NCBI GenBank assembly: GCA_947497905.1
Contig: CANMIH010000008.1
Coordinates: forward strand, 124,001 to 188,000
Direction of reading: 5' to 3'
DNA length: 64,000 nt
Origin: an uncultured Pelagimonas sp.
GTDB taxonomy: Bacteria > Pseudomonadota > Alphaproteobacteria > Rhodobacterales > Rhodobacteraceae
Shown here: in pieces, positions 44,404 to 53,399 of the stretch
Position numbering within the stretch: position 1 is the stretch's first letter
Layout of the letters: each line of letters starts with the position of its first letter
Position numbers and translations under genes: made by a program
The notes under the pieces: model-generated
The model's database searches: none
Seen by the model: only the letters and a program-made list of their open reading frames with translations
Told to the model about the DNA's origin: nothing

Positions 44404-45654
44404 ATGATCCAGGACAATCCAACCCTGATCGCAGCGATCCGTGATCGTTTTGCGCATGTGGACAGCTGCCCCTTTCAGGGCGAACGTATCTTCTTTGAAA
44501 ATGCCGGCGGCGCCCTGACCTTGAAGAAAGTCGCCGCAACCTCGGCTTTTTACGCAGCGATCCCTGACAATCCCGGACGCATTAACCCAGCGGGACAAGG
44601 CACACAGGACGTGATCAACACATCACGCGCTGACTTGGCCGTCTTTATGAACGCAACCTCGGGTCAGTTTTTTGCCGGTGAAAGCGGGACCGAACTGCTG
44701 TTTCGTTTGATCCGCACCGCTTGCGTGAACGCCCCCAAAGGCGCCAAGGTGATCGGGTCGTCGATTGAACACCCGGCATCGCGGTCGGCTGCGCAACGCT
44801 GGGCGGACATTGCCGGGCTCGACTATGTCAATGTTCCCCACAACGACGCCTCGGGTCTGGTCACAGCCGAAGATTATGCTGCGGCGATGACCCCCGATGT
44901 GGCAGTCGCTACCATTTTGCACGCCTCCCCTGTCACTGGGATGGGCATGGATGTTGCGGCGATTTCGAAGGCCATTCGTGCCGTCGCACCCGATTGCCTG
45001 ATCATTGTCGATGGTATTCAGCACGCCGCGCATGGTCAGCTGGATCTGGCAGCTTACGACGTGGATGGATATGCGATCTCACCTTACAAAGTGTTCTCAC
45101 GTCACGGCTATGGCATAGCCTGGATTTCGGACAAGCTCAGCGCCCTGCCCCACGACATGCTAATCGATGCGCCCGCGACCGGTTGGGAATTTGGCACCCG
45201 CGACGCTGGGGCCTTTGCCACGGTCTCGGATGTTGTCGAATACTTTGACTGGCTAGGCGGCGAAGTCTCGGAGGAAACAGACCGTCGCAAGCGGATCGAA
45301 GCCGCGGGGCGCGCCATCCATGCTTATGAGACACATCTGACCAATGCGATGATCAACGGCACCGGCAACCTGCCCGGCCTGCGTGACATGGAACACATCC
45401 GCATCATAGCCGGCGAAGACAATCCTGCCCGCGAAGGTCTGGTGTCCATTGTGGTGGACGGGAAGGCATCACCAGACGTCGTCGAAGCGCTGAACCAGCA
45501 GGGCATCCGCACGCATACACGCAAGGCCGACCACTACAGCGGCAATGTTTTGACCCCGCTCGGCTTGGAGGACTGTATTCGTGTCTCTCTGTGTCATTAC
45601 AACACTGAGGGAGAAGTCGCCAAACTTCTTGGGGCGCTACAAGATCTGGCGTAA
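44404..45654 (+). CDS. Class V aminotransferase-fold PLP enzyme, lacking a desulfurase cysteine loop
   Basis: A 416-residue cysteine-desulfurase-like protein. Lys229 in AISPYKVFSRHG is the expected Schiff-base lysine, VDGIQHAAHGQLD precedes it, and RVSLCHYNT matches the SufS/CsdA C-terminal RxSxxxYNT. The catalytic cysteine position of desulfurases (the HHCA loop) is here ADHYSGN (375-381), with no Cys. It is therefore unlikely to be a desulfurase. It could be an amino-acid lyase, a C-S lyase or an epimerase-like enzyme. It is the last enzyme gene before the GlxA-type regulator, and the gap to the cyclase-like gene is 17 bp. Confidence 0.75.
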   Translation: MIQDNPTLIAAIRDRFAHVDSCPFQGERIFFENAGGALTLKKVAATSAFYAAIPDNPGRINPAGQGTQDVINTSRADLAVFMNATSGQFFAGESGTELLFRLIRTACVNAPKGAKVIGSSIEHPASRSAAQRWADIAGLDYVNVPHNDASGLVTAEDYAAAMTPDVAVATILHASPVTGMGMDVAAISKAIRAVAPDCLIIVDGIQHAAHGQLDLAAYDVDGYAISPYKVFSRHGYGIAWISDKLSALPHDMLIDAPATGWEFGTRDAGAFATVSDVVEYFDWLGGEVSEETDRRKRIEAAGRAIHAYETHLTNAMINGTGNLPGLRDMEHIRIIAGEDNPAREGLVSIVVDGKASPDVVEALNQQGIRTHTRKADHYSGNVLTPLGLEDCIRVSLCHYNTEGEVAKLLGALQDLA

Positions 45655-45739
45655 GCCTCTGAACAGGCTTTGACGGTTTTGCTTGTGTTCTGAGAAAAAC
45701 TGTCAAAGCTACCTAGACCTATCCAAGGAACGCTCTCTC

Positions 45740-46729
45740 GTGCCCGACAGCAACGTCCAGCCCCTGCGCCCGAAACCAAAACCCATCCAAATCTACTTTG
45801 GTCTTTTGCCAGGGTATTCGCTTTTGACGGTGTCTGGCGCGATTGAAGTTCTGAATTTCGCCAACGAATATGTTGGCCAAGAAGCTTTTCAATGGACGAT
45901 CTGCAGTGAGACGGGTGACCCGGTTCCCGACCGAACTGGCCTAGGCCTTCCGGTTGATGGCCCGTTTCCGAGCGTGTCTGATCGGGACATCGTATTGGTC
46001 TGCGCCGGGGAAAAGGTCAACGAAACCTGCTCGACACCTCTCCTCAATTGGGTGCGCAAAAGCGCGCGATTTGGGGCAGCACTGGGCGGTTTGGACACCG
46101 GGAGCAAGGTGCTCGCCCGTGCGGGCGTTTTGAACGGTGTGGCCACCACCATCCACTGGAAAAACCGTGTCACCTTTTTCGAAGAACACCCAGACGAGGT
46201 ATTGACGGGGGATGTCTATACTGCAGAGCGCGGGCGCTATGCCACCGCCGGGGGCACCGCCTCGATTGATTTGGCCTTACATCTGGTTTCCGAGATATGT
46301 GGAGAAGACATCGCGCATCAGATTGCGGTGCGCATGAACTATACCAATATCCGGGTTCTGCAGAGTTCAGAAAAAATTCAGGCGGCAGATCAGGTTGGGT
46401 TCCGGCATCCGAAACTTTCAATCATTCTGTCTCTGATGGAAACCAATTTGGAGGAACCGCTGCGCCCGACCGATCTCGCCCGATCGGTCAACATTTCGGC
46501 CCGACAGCTGGAGCGGCTCTTCCGGCGCTACCTCAAGAGCACACCCTCCGCCTATTATACAAGGATGCGCCTGGAGCACGCCCGAAACCTCCTGCTGCAA
46601 TCCGACATGTATATCGCAGATGTCGCCGTCGCCTGCGGGTTCGGCTCAGCCTCACATTTTTCGCGCCGCTTTCGCAGCCACTTCGGATACTCCCCATTTA
46701 AACTCCGTCTCGCTGAACAGGCCTCCTAA
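45740..46729 (+). CDS. GlxA-family AraC-type transcriptional regulator
   Basis: About 329 residues: an N-terminal DJ-1/PfpI-like domain (YFGLLPGYSLLTVSGAIEVL, then VCAGEKVN and TAGGTASIDLAL) and a C-terminal AraC DNA-binding domain with two helix-turn-helix units (LARSVNISARQLERLFRRYL and VAVACGFGSASHFSRRF). This architecture occurs in GbdR, CdhR and similar regulators of glycine betaine, carnitine and other quaternary-amine catabolism. The GTG at 45740 follows AAGGA; earlier in-frame codons lack a ribosome-binding site. It lies 85 bp after the PLP enzyme gene, facing the same way. It likely activates the amine cluster (inference). Confidence 0.85.
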   Translation: MPDSNVQPLRPKPKPIQIYFGLLPGYSLLTVSGAIEVLNFANEYVGQEAFQWTICSETGDPVPDRTGLGLPVDGPFPSVSDRDIVLVCAGEKVNETCSTPLLNWVRKSARFGAALGGLDTGSKVLARAGVLNGVATTIHWKNRVTFFEEHPDEVLTGDVYTAERGRYATAGGTASIDLALHLVSEICGEDIAHQIAVRMNYTNIRVLQSSEKIQAADQVGFRHPKLSIILSLMETNLEEPLRPTDLARSVNISARQLERLFRRYLKSTPSAYYTRMRLEHARNLLLQSDMYIADVAVACGFGSASHFSRRFRSHFGYSPFKLRLAEQAS

Positions 46730-46905
46730 CTCACGTAACCTCCTCTTGACCTCGCGGCAGGCTAAGAGCTTTGTCACACCTACATTCGTTCGCGAAATCT
46801 GTCTAAGAAGCCGGGGGCGACATTGGAGGGATACGAGCAACTGCGCGTGAAAAAACGGCCTTGTTAAAAATTTCCCCGAAGATGCATTTTTTTGAGAAAC
46901 AGCTC

Positions 46906-46934
46906 TGGACGTCCGAAAAAGCTATAGTTATACA
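46906..46934 (+). promoter_or_regulatory. Promoter of the tRNA-Asn gene
   Basis: TGGACG (46906-46911) and TATACA (46929-46934) are spaced 17 bp apart, with transcription expected to start a few bases before the tRNA at 46944. The -10 box is good and the -35 box is weak. Confidence 0.5.
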
Positions 46935-46943
46935 GCCCTCAAT

Positions 46944-47018
46944 TCCGGCGTAGCTCAGCGGTAGAGCAGTTGACTGTTAATCAATTGGCCGTAGGTTCGA
47001 TCCCTACCGCCGGAGCCA
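46944..47018 (+). tRNA. tRNA-Asn (GTT)
   Basis: A 75-nt tRNA including an encoded CCA (47016-47018). The acceptor arm is TCCGGCG / CGCCGGA with discriminator G, the D loop has AGCTCAGCGGTAGAGC, the anticodon arm is TTGACTGTTAATCAA with GTT in the loop, and the T arm has GTAGGTTCGATCCCTAC. It is complete. The 3' half is a common integration site, and a tyrosine recombinase gene begins 155 bp downstream, so this is probably the attachment site of the island to the right. Confidence 0.95.
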
Positions 47019-47173
47019 TACTCACCATAAGATGTTGATTTGAAAAGATCTTCAAATGAAGGTCCGATCATATCGAAACACATCACAGAGTTTGGTTACA
47101 CAGCGTGTCACACATTTGGTGACACAAGAGAAAACACCAGATTTTCGTCAGCCCCAACCCAAAGGGGCACATC

Positions 47174-49120
47174 ATGACGCAGGCGCGATACGTGTTTTGC
47201 AAAGACGGTCGGTACTATTTCCGACGCCGCATCACAGGTTTTCCACAAAAATCAAAACCCCTCATGGTCTCGCTGGGGTGCAAAGATAAACAATTGGCAT
47301 ATCTGGCCGCTCAGAAGCTCCTGACGGAATACGAGACCATGCTGAATGCCTTTATCTACCTGCACCCGCCCCTGCCCGACGCTCTGGTGGCGACCTATCT
47401 GTCTGTGCAGCTGCGCCAGTTGGTGCACGACATGCAGCGCGATATGCGTCAGGCCCGGATGATTGGCCGCGCCTCTGCTCTAAGTGTGAGGTACCTAGAG
47501 TTACAACGATATGTGCTCGAGGTTATGATCGAATGCGGGATCGAAAAAACCTTTCCAGTTCGACGAATTGACCCGACGTGGTCAAAGCAGGATCTGGAAA
47601 CTGTCATGCAGATTTTTGAGCGTGAACGGCAAAACCTTCTTTCTAAGAAAGGAGAAGAAAAGCTGTTTCGAGATTTTGCAAAGGCGACAGATGCAGAGGG
47701 TGCAGCGTTCATCAGTCGAGAACACGAATGTCAGGTTCGAGAAGCCTACCTGATGGCCAAGCTGGCGGCTATCGACGCATCTCGTGAAGCACCTGCCGTT
47801 CAGATCAAAGCAGCCCGGAAGAAGGCCAAAGCCCTGATCCTCAAAGAGGCGCAGAAAGACCACACACCTGTCATCCTCAATTCGAAACAGAATGTGAAGC
47901 GGGTGACAGAAGCTCCTAAACCTACTCAAGAAGCTCCAAGCCGCCTCACCATCCGCGCATTGATCACGATGCAGGACGCCGCTCAGGCTGCCAAATCTGA
48001 TGGAACATATTCCTCAGAGATCGCATCGATTTTTTGGCGCATGGCGCATCTGGAACGTCTGAGCAAAGATGTCACCAAACAACGCGCATCAGATCTACGC
48101 CTGTTCAGCCTTGTGACCGGCATTGTGGACGCCCAGAAAATCGAACAGCACCACCTAAGCCAGTATCGTGATGCATTGGGCCGCATCCCAAAGACGTTCC
48201 TGCGCTCTGACAAGGATCAGGATCTCACGCTCAAAGATCTGATGGCGAGAAGCGAGTTATTGCATGACGGGGAGGTGGGACTGTCCTCTTCCACAATCAG
48301 CCGTCACCTTAAAAGCCTTGAGCTGATGCTGCATAGGGCGAAGTCAGAGGGGCACACCCTAAATCCTGACCTGGATCTCTCACGGCTCAAACCCAAAACC
48401 AGGGCGAAGACGCCAGCACATCGGCGGCGCTCAGTTTTTCGAGTTGAAGAGCTGGGCACAGTGTTTGGACACACGGCATGGACCGGCTGCGCGGGGCCAA
48501 GACGCCGACATGACGCTGGGGATCAGATCATCAAAGATTCCCGCTATTGGGTGCCGTTGATCCTCGCCTACACCGGTGCAAGGCGCGCAGAGATTGCAGG
48601 GCTGATGTCGAATGATATTGAAAACATTGATGGCATTCCCTGTTTCCACATCCGATCCAACGCCTATCGGGGTATCAAAGGTGAAGGCGAGCAGGCCGAG
48701 AAGAGCCGCATCGTGCCGATCCATCCGCATCTGATCGATCTCGGCCTGTTGGAACACGCCGCCCGGCAAAAGGATGGCCTGATGTTCCCGGACGTTCTGC
48801 CAAGATCTCGGAAAAAGAGCAAAGGGGACAAGCCCGCAATACCCGCCAAAATCGGCGATAGTCTGGATGATTTCTGGCGCAAGACATTGCGTATTACATT
48901 GGGAGGAAACCCCAGGAAATTGTGTATGCACAGCCTGCGTCATTACGTGAACAATCAATTGATCCATAGCTCTGGCATCCATGAAGTTACGCGCTTGGAT
49001 CTATTGGGCCATGTGGATAGCGGGGCTGCCAGTCAGTCTATCAACACGAGCACATACCGTGATGAGACAGGCGTCAAAGAAAAACTGCAGGCAATCACCG
49101 CCCTGCCCTGTTTGTTCTGA
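47174..49120 (+). CDS. Large tyrosine recombinase (island integrase)
   Basis: A 648-residue phage-type integrase. The C-terminal catalytic domain has the Arg in YTGARRAEIAGL (about residue 469), HSLRHYVNN with His586 and Arg589, LGHVDS with His613, and the nucleophile Tyr628 in TSTYRDET. The N-terminal half begins with YVFCKDGRYYFRRRI, seen in integrases that target tRNA genes, and contains a long charged helical insert (residues 160-270). The length is well above the 400-residue norm. The gene lies 155 bp from tRNA-Asn and is preceded by repeats around GTGTCACACATTTGGTGACAC that could be its own control or arm-binding sites. Confidence 0.9.
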   Translation: MTQARYVFCKDGRYYFRRRITGFPQKSKPLMVSLGCKDKQLAYLAAQKLLTEYETMLNAFIYLHPPLPDALVATYLSVQLRQLVHDMQRDMRQARMIGRASALSVRYLELQRYVLEVMIECGIEKTFPVRRIDPTWSKQDLETVMQIFERERQNLLSKKGEEKLFRDFAKATDAEGAAFISREHECQVREAYLMAKLAAIDASREAPAVQIKAARKKAKALILKEAQKDHTPVILNSKQNVKRVTEAPKPTQEAPSRLTIRALITMQDAAQAAKSDGTYSSEIASIFWRMAHLERLSKDVTKQRASDLRLFSLVTGIVDAQKIEQHHLSQYRDALGRIPKTFLRSDKDQDLTLKDLMARSELLHDGEVGLSSSTISRHLKSLELMLHRAKSEGHTLNPDLDLSRLKPKTRAKTPAHRRRSVFRVEELGTVFGHTAWTGCAGPRRRHDAGDQIIKDSRYWVPLILAYTGARRAEIAGLMSNDIENIDGIPCFHIRSNAYRGIKGEGEQAEKSRIVPIHPHLIDLGLLEHAARQKDGLMFPDVLPRSRKKSKGDKPAIPAKIGDSLDDFWRKTLRITLGGNPRKLCMHSLRHYVNNQLIHSSGIHEVTRLDLLGHVDSGAASQSINTSTYRDETGVKEKLQAITALPCLF

Positions 49121-49625
49121 AACCGATTGACAGAGAGCAAAACGCCTTACTTTTGATCGATCGCATTGTTTGCTGAGATTGTGGCTGACGAAATTTCTTG
49201 ACTATTACCTGCTATCCCCTCACGTCGGATCCTGTTAGCGACTGATCGACTAAGCCTTTGTGCGATAGCGCTGACGCAGTCGGGGCAACCCGATCACTTG
49301 CATGTCGCTGTGGGCCTTCGGGTTTTGCTTGTCGAGAACAACAGGGTGGCTCAGGCCGCCCTTTACTTTTGGGCGGTACGTCCAGCGAGCTTTCCGAATT
49401 GCAACCTCTCGCCTGTCACAGTTCACCAACCCTAGTTCTGCGCAGAGAGCGACCTAAGCGATGTCGTGCCGCCAGCCCAGCAACCCAATACCGATACGCC
49501 CCAACGCTGCGTTAGAAGCGGCCTTAGTGAGGCAAGCAGCGAGGTCACCAGAGTGAGGGGAAAAGCGGACAAAGGGTGAATTCGATATGGTTGTTCCAAT
49601 GGCTGCTTTTGGCAGACAGCACCCG
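49121..49625. other. Gene-free stretch after the integrase
   Basis: About 500 bp without a supportable gene. The small frames here are short, overlap each other and match no family. I see no clear repeat, tRNA or insertion sequence end. It may include remnants of older insertions. Confidence 0.45.
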
Positions 49626-51533
49626 CTATGTATGCGTCGCGATTGCGCGCTGTTCGGCATCAATCCGTCTGACAATCGACTTGTCTCCTGCAAACTCGTC
49701 CCGCACCTGCTCCAGAGTTTTCGCCGCTTCCGGCGTTCCAACCCGTCCAAGCGCATGAACTGCGGCATTGCCCGCCATGCGAGAGCGTAACGCCTGTTCC
49801 GGATACCCCGCTGGTCGAAAACAATAGGTGGCAACGTTCCCAATCACGGAAGGGGGTATGCTTTTTGATAAATACGGTGCGATGGCAAGTGTCCCAGTCA
49901 GCACAAAACTGGGCATTTCTGGTATGACTGCGGAATGTCCCAACTCGTCGAGCACTTCATCCGGTGACAAACCCGGGTTCCCGGCTTTTTGGTCAGTCAA
50001 TACATGAGGAATGCGCATCAATCTTAGTGCCTGCCTATCGGCCCATGCCAGATCATCTGTAGGAGGCTCGTATTGCATGTACATCTTTGTTGCCGCAATT
50101 GGAGCATGGCGAAGAGCGCATTCATACGCGGTCTCGCCTTTTTCTCCATCTACGATTTCCCGGACAAGGTCCAACCATTGGGCCAGCGTGCCTGCGACGA
50201 CCTCTTCTCCGATTTTTTCGATTATTCGCTCCGCTTTGCCCAACCATGATTTCGTTGGCTTGCCGCTTCGAATTGACGAAAGATGTTCCAGGAGCTGCCC
50301 CGCAGGATCTTTGCCATTGAAATCAAACATCTCAACCGCCGGAACTGTTTTCCGAAAGAAAGACACAGGTTTGTCTTGCCAGGGGTCTGCCAAAAGCGTC
50401 TGCCCCACATCCAGAAGCGAAAGACGGCTAGAATAAACACCGGGCGCTCTCATCTTTTCGTATTGTACCCGATCAAAAGCTACTTCCCAGGCCTGGCGAC
50501 CTTCACGTTCAATTTCCCACCAACCGAATTTCGCACCCTCGTCGGGCCATGTCCCGAAGATTTCGGAATAGCTTTGACCACTCTCCACCCAAGTCGGCCG
50601 ACCGTTGCTTTGCTCAAACTCTGGGATCAAGCGATCAAGCGCATCGTCAAGTCTCTTGAGAACATGCAGATATTGATCAATAGGCATGTCGGGTCGGAAA
50701 ACACCAATCCTTGCCGTTGGAAGGCGTTGCGCCTGAAGGAAAACACTGTCGCGCTTGCGACCCGTCATCGCCATCAATGCATCGACATCAGGCGGGCTGA
50801 TATCTCCATCGCGGCCAGGTGATGTCCAATCCTCTGATGTGTTTAGCTGGAGATAGCGCTCGGCCAAACGTTCAAGCGGCGGCTTCGCTTCGACTGGCAC
50901 GTCTTCCGCTGTTGGAAATATCTTTGCAAGCGCCGGCAGGATACCAAGGGTCGTGGTTCGTTCGCCGTCTTTCCCAAGTTCGTCAGGTATCCCCATTACC
51001 GCTCCTGGTGGGGAGGTTAGCAGAAACTCCAGGATTGGGCTGATTTGGTTCTTCCTTGGCTTGAAACCGGAACGCATCAGGCCACAAAGCACATGTTCGG
51101 CCACAGCTAATGCTCTGCCTGCCTCGCTGTCGCGAGTGGCTGAGATCGTGTGTCGCGAGGATACTTCCAGTTGATCTGCCCAGCTTCCGCCTGTGCGAAG
51201 CGACATAAGCGCATCAAAGACCGATGCCCTTGTGCCACTACGGGCGAGAGCTTCCTTGTTTGGCTGGAAGAGCGGTGATTGGAAGCCTTCCTCGTGAAAG
51301 ACCTGAGCAAACAATTCATGATCCACTGTGTCAGGAAGCTCCGCACGAGCGTGTGAAAGCAACCAAGTTCTGGCCCCGAGCTCCTTGCGATCAGCTTCTT
51401 TCGACAGGTGTGCAATTTCACTTGAAAGGGATGCGACATCATCGCGACCTCGCCTCAAACTTTCCGTCGCCCTTTTATGGATGTCTTTGTTGCTATTCCT
51501 TCGCAATATGGCGGCGAGCACTTTCGAGATCAT
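49626..51533 (-). CDS. Large hypothetical protein, possible C-terminal HEAT-like repeats
   Basis: A 635-residue protein of unknown function. It opens with a short hydrophobic stretch then a charged helical region (residues 15-60), followed by a mostly globular body with many Trp residues. No membrane segments or recognised motifs are visible. The last 80 residues (NAAVHALGRVGTPEAAKTL) look like a HEAT/armadillo-type repeat. It is alone on the minus strand in the island, between two gene-free gaps. It could be an accessory or defence-associated protein, but the sequence gives no real clue to its job. The ATG follows no obvious ribosome-binding site. Confidence 0.6.
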   Translation of the reverse strand: MISKVLAAILRRNSNKDIHKRATESLRRGRDDVASLSSEIAHLSKEADRKELGARTWLLSHARAELPDTVDHELFAQVFHEEGFQSPLFQPNKEALARSGTRASVFDALMSLRTGGSWADQLEVSSRHTISATRDSEAGRALAVAEHVLCGLMRSGFKPRKNQISPILEFLLTSPPGAVMGIPDELGKDGERTTTLGILPALAKIFPTAEDVPVEAKPPLERLAERYLQLNTSEDWTSPGRDGDISPPDVDALMAMTGRKRDSVFLQAQRLPTARIGVFRPDMPIDQYLHVLKRLDDALDRLIPEFEQSNGRPTWVESGQSYSEIFGTWPDEGAKFGWWEIEREGRQAWEVAFDRVQYEKMRAPGVYSSRLSLLDVGQTLLADPWQDKPVSFFRKTVPAVEMFDFNGKDPAGQLLEHLSSIRSGKPTKSWLGKAERIIEKIGEEVVAGTLAQWLDLVREIVDGEKGETAYECALRHAPIAATKMYMQYEPPTDDLAWADRQALRLMRIPHVLTDQKAGNPGLSPDEVLDELGHSAVIPEMPSFVLTGTLAIAPYLSKSIPPSVIGNVATYCFRPAGYPEQALRSRMAGNAAVHALGRVGTPEAAKTLEQVRDEFAGDKSIVRRIDAEQRAIATHT

Positions 51534-51772
51534 TTGAACCCCCTAAGAAATAGATAAAACAGCAACATTTCATTCTGAGGAATCAGTATCCGATAAGCTA
51601 TATTCGGTAAATCCTCGGCGAATCGCGGGGTGTATTGCGTAAGCCAGTCCCGGCCGTTGCTTCATGCTCGGCAACACTGCAGCGACAGACAAAGTGGATT
51701 CAACTCGAACCTACCTGAATTCCCGATAGCAGACGTTGGAGCGAAATGCAGCATCAGTCATTGAGGGCTCTA

Positions 51773-51797
51773 AGCTGCCTTGCGGCGATGCGGCAGC
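51773..51797. repeat. 25-bp repeat, left copy (inverted relative to 55240)
   Basis: A 25-bp sequence beginning AGCTGCCTTGCG and ending ATGCGGCAGC is the exact reverse complement of 55240-55264. It lies 494 bp to the right-hand side gene. The similarity goes a little further: a GGGCTC just outside this copy is matched by GAGCCC just outside the other. The pair encloses the PIN-domain gene and the 491-residue gene. Confidence 0.75.
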
Positions 51798-52088
51798 ATG
51801 GTCGCAGCAATTTCGCGCGAGTCCCAAACTGCCAGATGACCGCAAGCAGCCCAACCAAGACGTTCAAGTAAGCCGCAGCGAAGGTCTTTCTGCAGACGCG
51901 GAGCCCTGAAGCCGTTTTCCCGAAAGCCGCCTTTCAAGTCAGCATCCAAGGACCAGGACAATGCTGCGCCCGCACCAATGGCCCCAAAGCGCAGATAGCT
52001 ACCTTTGCAAAGTCTGGCCAATCTCCCCGAAGCAGCCATTCGGGAGGCCACTCGTTTCGGTTGTGATGAGCCCTTACCAGACCTTCAT

Positions 52089-52109
52089 CTGCAGCCTGCA
52101 GCCTGCAGC
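52089..52109. repeat. Three tandem CTGCAGC units
   Basis: Three exact 7-bp copies of CTGCAGC at 52089, 52096 and 52103, in gene-free DNA. It is too short to be a useful marker on its own. Confidence 0.6.
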
Positions 52110-52290
52110 ATCGCACATGCGGCACGTCGTTAACGGTGTAGTCCGTCCGCTAAGTAAAGGGTGACGGCGCGCGACGTTGTTGCCATTCGTTACACTTATC
52201 TCATGCCCCGATCGCCTGATGGCAAGGCGCGGGAAACCTGTTGGGCGCTACGCTGAATAAGGTGGGATGATGCAGGACACCGCCGTTAAA

Positions 52291-53328
52291 TTAAGTGTCG
52301 AGCATGTCCCACTCGTCACCCAATACCCAACGCAGAGCGGAGAGTTTGCCATTCAGCATACCCCATTCGAAATCGTCCCATGGCCCGAGATTTTCTATCC
52401 CGACCTCCTGACGAGTTCGTTCGCCAGCAGCAAGTGCCCTTTCCCAGACGGAATCAAGTATCTGGTCCGATCTGTACGGGCTTCGAGAATAGTCAGCTTC
52501 CGGCACCACTTTCGTAATTCCCTGCTCCACACGGTAGCGAAGGTTCATATGTCGGTTGTACCAGACTTTTCGAAAAAGAAGGTTTTCCGCCTCGGTTAGC
52601 TCCGTTAACGTGCGAAATTCAGGGCTATAGCCCAATTCAAAATCCCCCAATTCAAGTGCGCCGGGATCTGTCTCTTCGACGAACTTGCCAATGTCCAAGA
52701 TGTATTGAGACCGTACACCGAATGCGTGAGCCAACTCTGGATGCGGAGTGCGGTTGTCACCTCGAGGATCGCTAAAATCGTTGTGATTGGTCGTCGCGAA
52801 ACCGAACGCGATGTGGTCCCTGACAGGCTCCTGTCGCATTTCGTCATATACCTCAAAGAGAATGGCATCGGCGATACTGCCTTTATCTCGATGGCAAGGT
52901 GCCTCACCATACAGAGAGCGATTTGCCGCTCTTGCCCGATGGAAGACGGAAGTCTCAACATTGATATTCTCACCGTGATCCATCAACTCCTGCACCTGAT
53001 CCACGATGCTACTTTCTTGAGTCGCATTCGAAAAATCTAAACCCTGTAGGACATTCTGCGCCTGCTGAGCGATGTCTTGGTCCGTATGTCCCTTCAGAGC
53101 GTAACGGAGCGATTTTAGGTGGGACTGCAGGGCCTTCGTGGATTGTGTTGCCACCCTATCCTTATTTCGGGCGAATTCTTCGCGAACGATGTCCGGCACA
53201 ATGATTTCCAGTTGAGCGTTGTCACACATCTCGTGCAGAGCGCGGACCAGTGGTGCCGCTCGATAACTCCCAGCCATATCTAACCAAACGCTTGTGTCGA
53301 TCAGCACCCTGTAGAGTGATACTGCCAT
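52291..53328 (-). CDS. PIN-domain (DUF4935-like) ribonuclease-family protein
   Basis: A 345-residue protein with an N-terminal PIN domain: VLIDTSVWLDM gives the first acidic residue, VREEFARNK a second, KGSIADAILFEVY further acids and FATTNHNDFS the last strand. Together these make the acidic cluster of PIN nucleases. It resembles the DUF4935 type, longer than VapC toxins (about 130 residues), with an extra 130-residue C-terminal part of unknown role. There is no adjacent VapB-like antitoxin, so a classic toxin-antitoxin pair is not supported. The second ATG (53328) has the better spacing from GGGGG. It is a candidate RNA-cleaving effector. Confidence 0.75.
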   Translation of the reverse strand: MAVSLYRVLIDTSVWLDMAGSYRAAPLVRALHEMCDNAQLEIIVPDIVREEFARNKDRVATQSTKALQSHLKSLRYALKGHTDQDIAQQAQNVLQGLDFSNATQESSIVDQVQELMDHGENINVETSVFHRARAANRSLYGEAPCHRDKGSIADAILFEVYDEMRQEPVRDHIAFGFATTNHNDFSDPRGDNRTPHPELAHAFGVRSQYILDIGKFVEETDPGALELGDFELGYSPEFRTLTELTEAENLLFRKVWYNRHMNLRYRVEQGITKVVPEADYSRSPYRSDQILDSVWERALAAGERTRQEVGIENLGPWDDFEWGMLNGKLSALRWVLGDEWDMLDT

Positions 53329-53399
53329 TCTCATTGCCCCCTAATACTTCCACCCTAATCCCAGCTCTCTTAGACGAATTTTCTTTTGGAGCGTTCCGT

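Larger units (their letters stand above)
51534..52290. other. Gene-free stretch with repeats
   Basis: About 750 bp with no gene I can support; open frames here such as 51770-52051 minus are short and unrelated to known proteins. It contains one copy of a 25-bp repeat (51773-51797) found inverted at 55240-55264, and a three-fold CTGCAGC tandem at 52089-52109. Confidence 0.45.

Noticed and set aside
44404-45654. Cysteine desulfurase (SufS/IscS type)
   Set aside because: The catalytic cysteine loop is replaced by ADHYSGN, and no iron-sulfur assembly genes are nearby.
51770-52051. Minus-strand 93-codon frame
   Set aside because: It overlaps the 25-bp repeat, has no ribosome-binding site and resembles no protein.
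52291-53328. VapBC toxin-antitoxin pair
   Set aside because: The PIN protein is far larger than VapC and there is no antitoxin-sized gene next to it.
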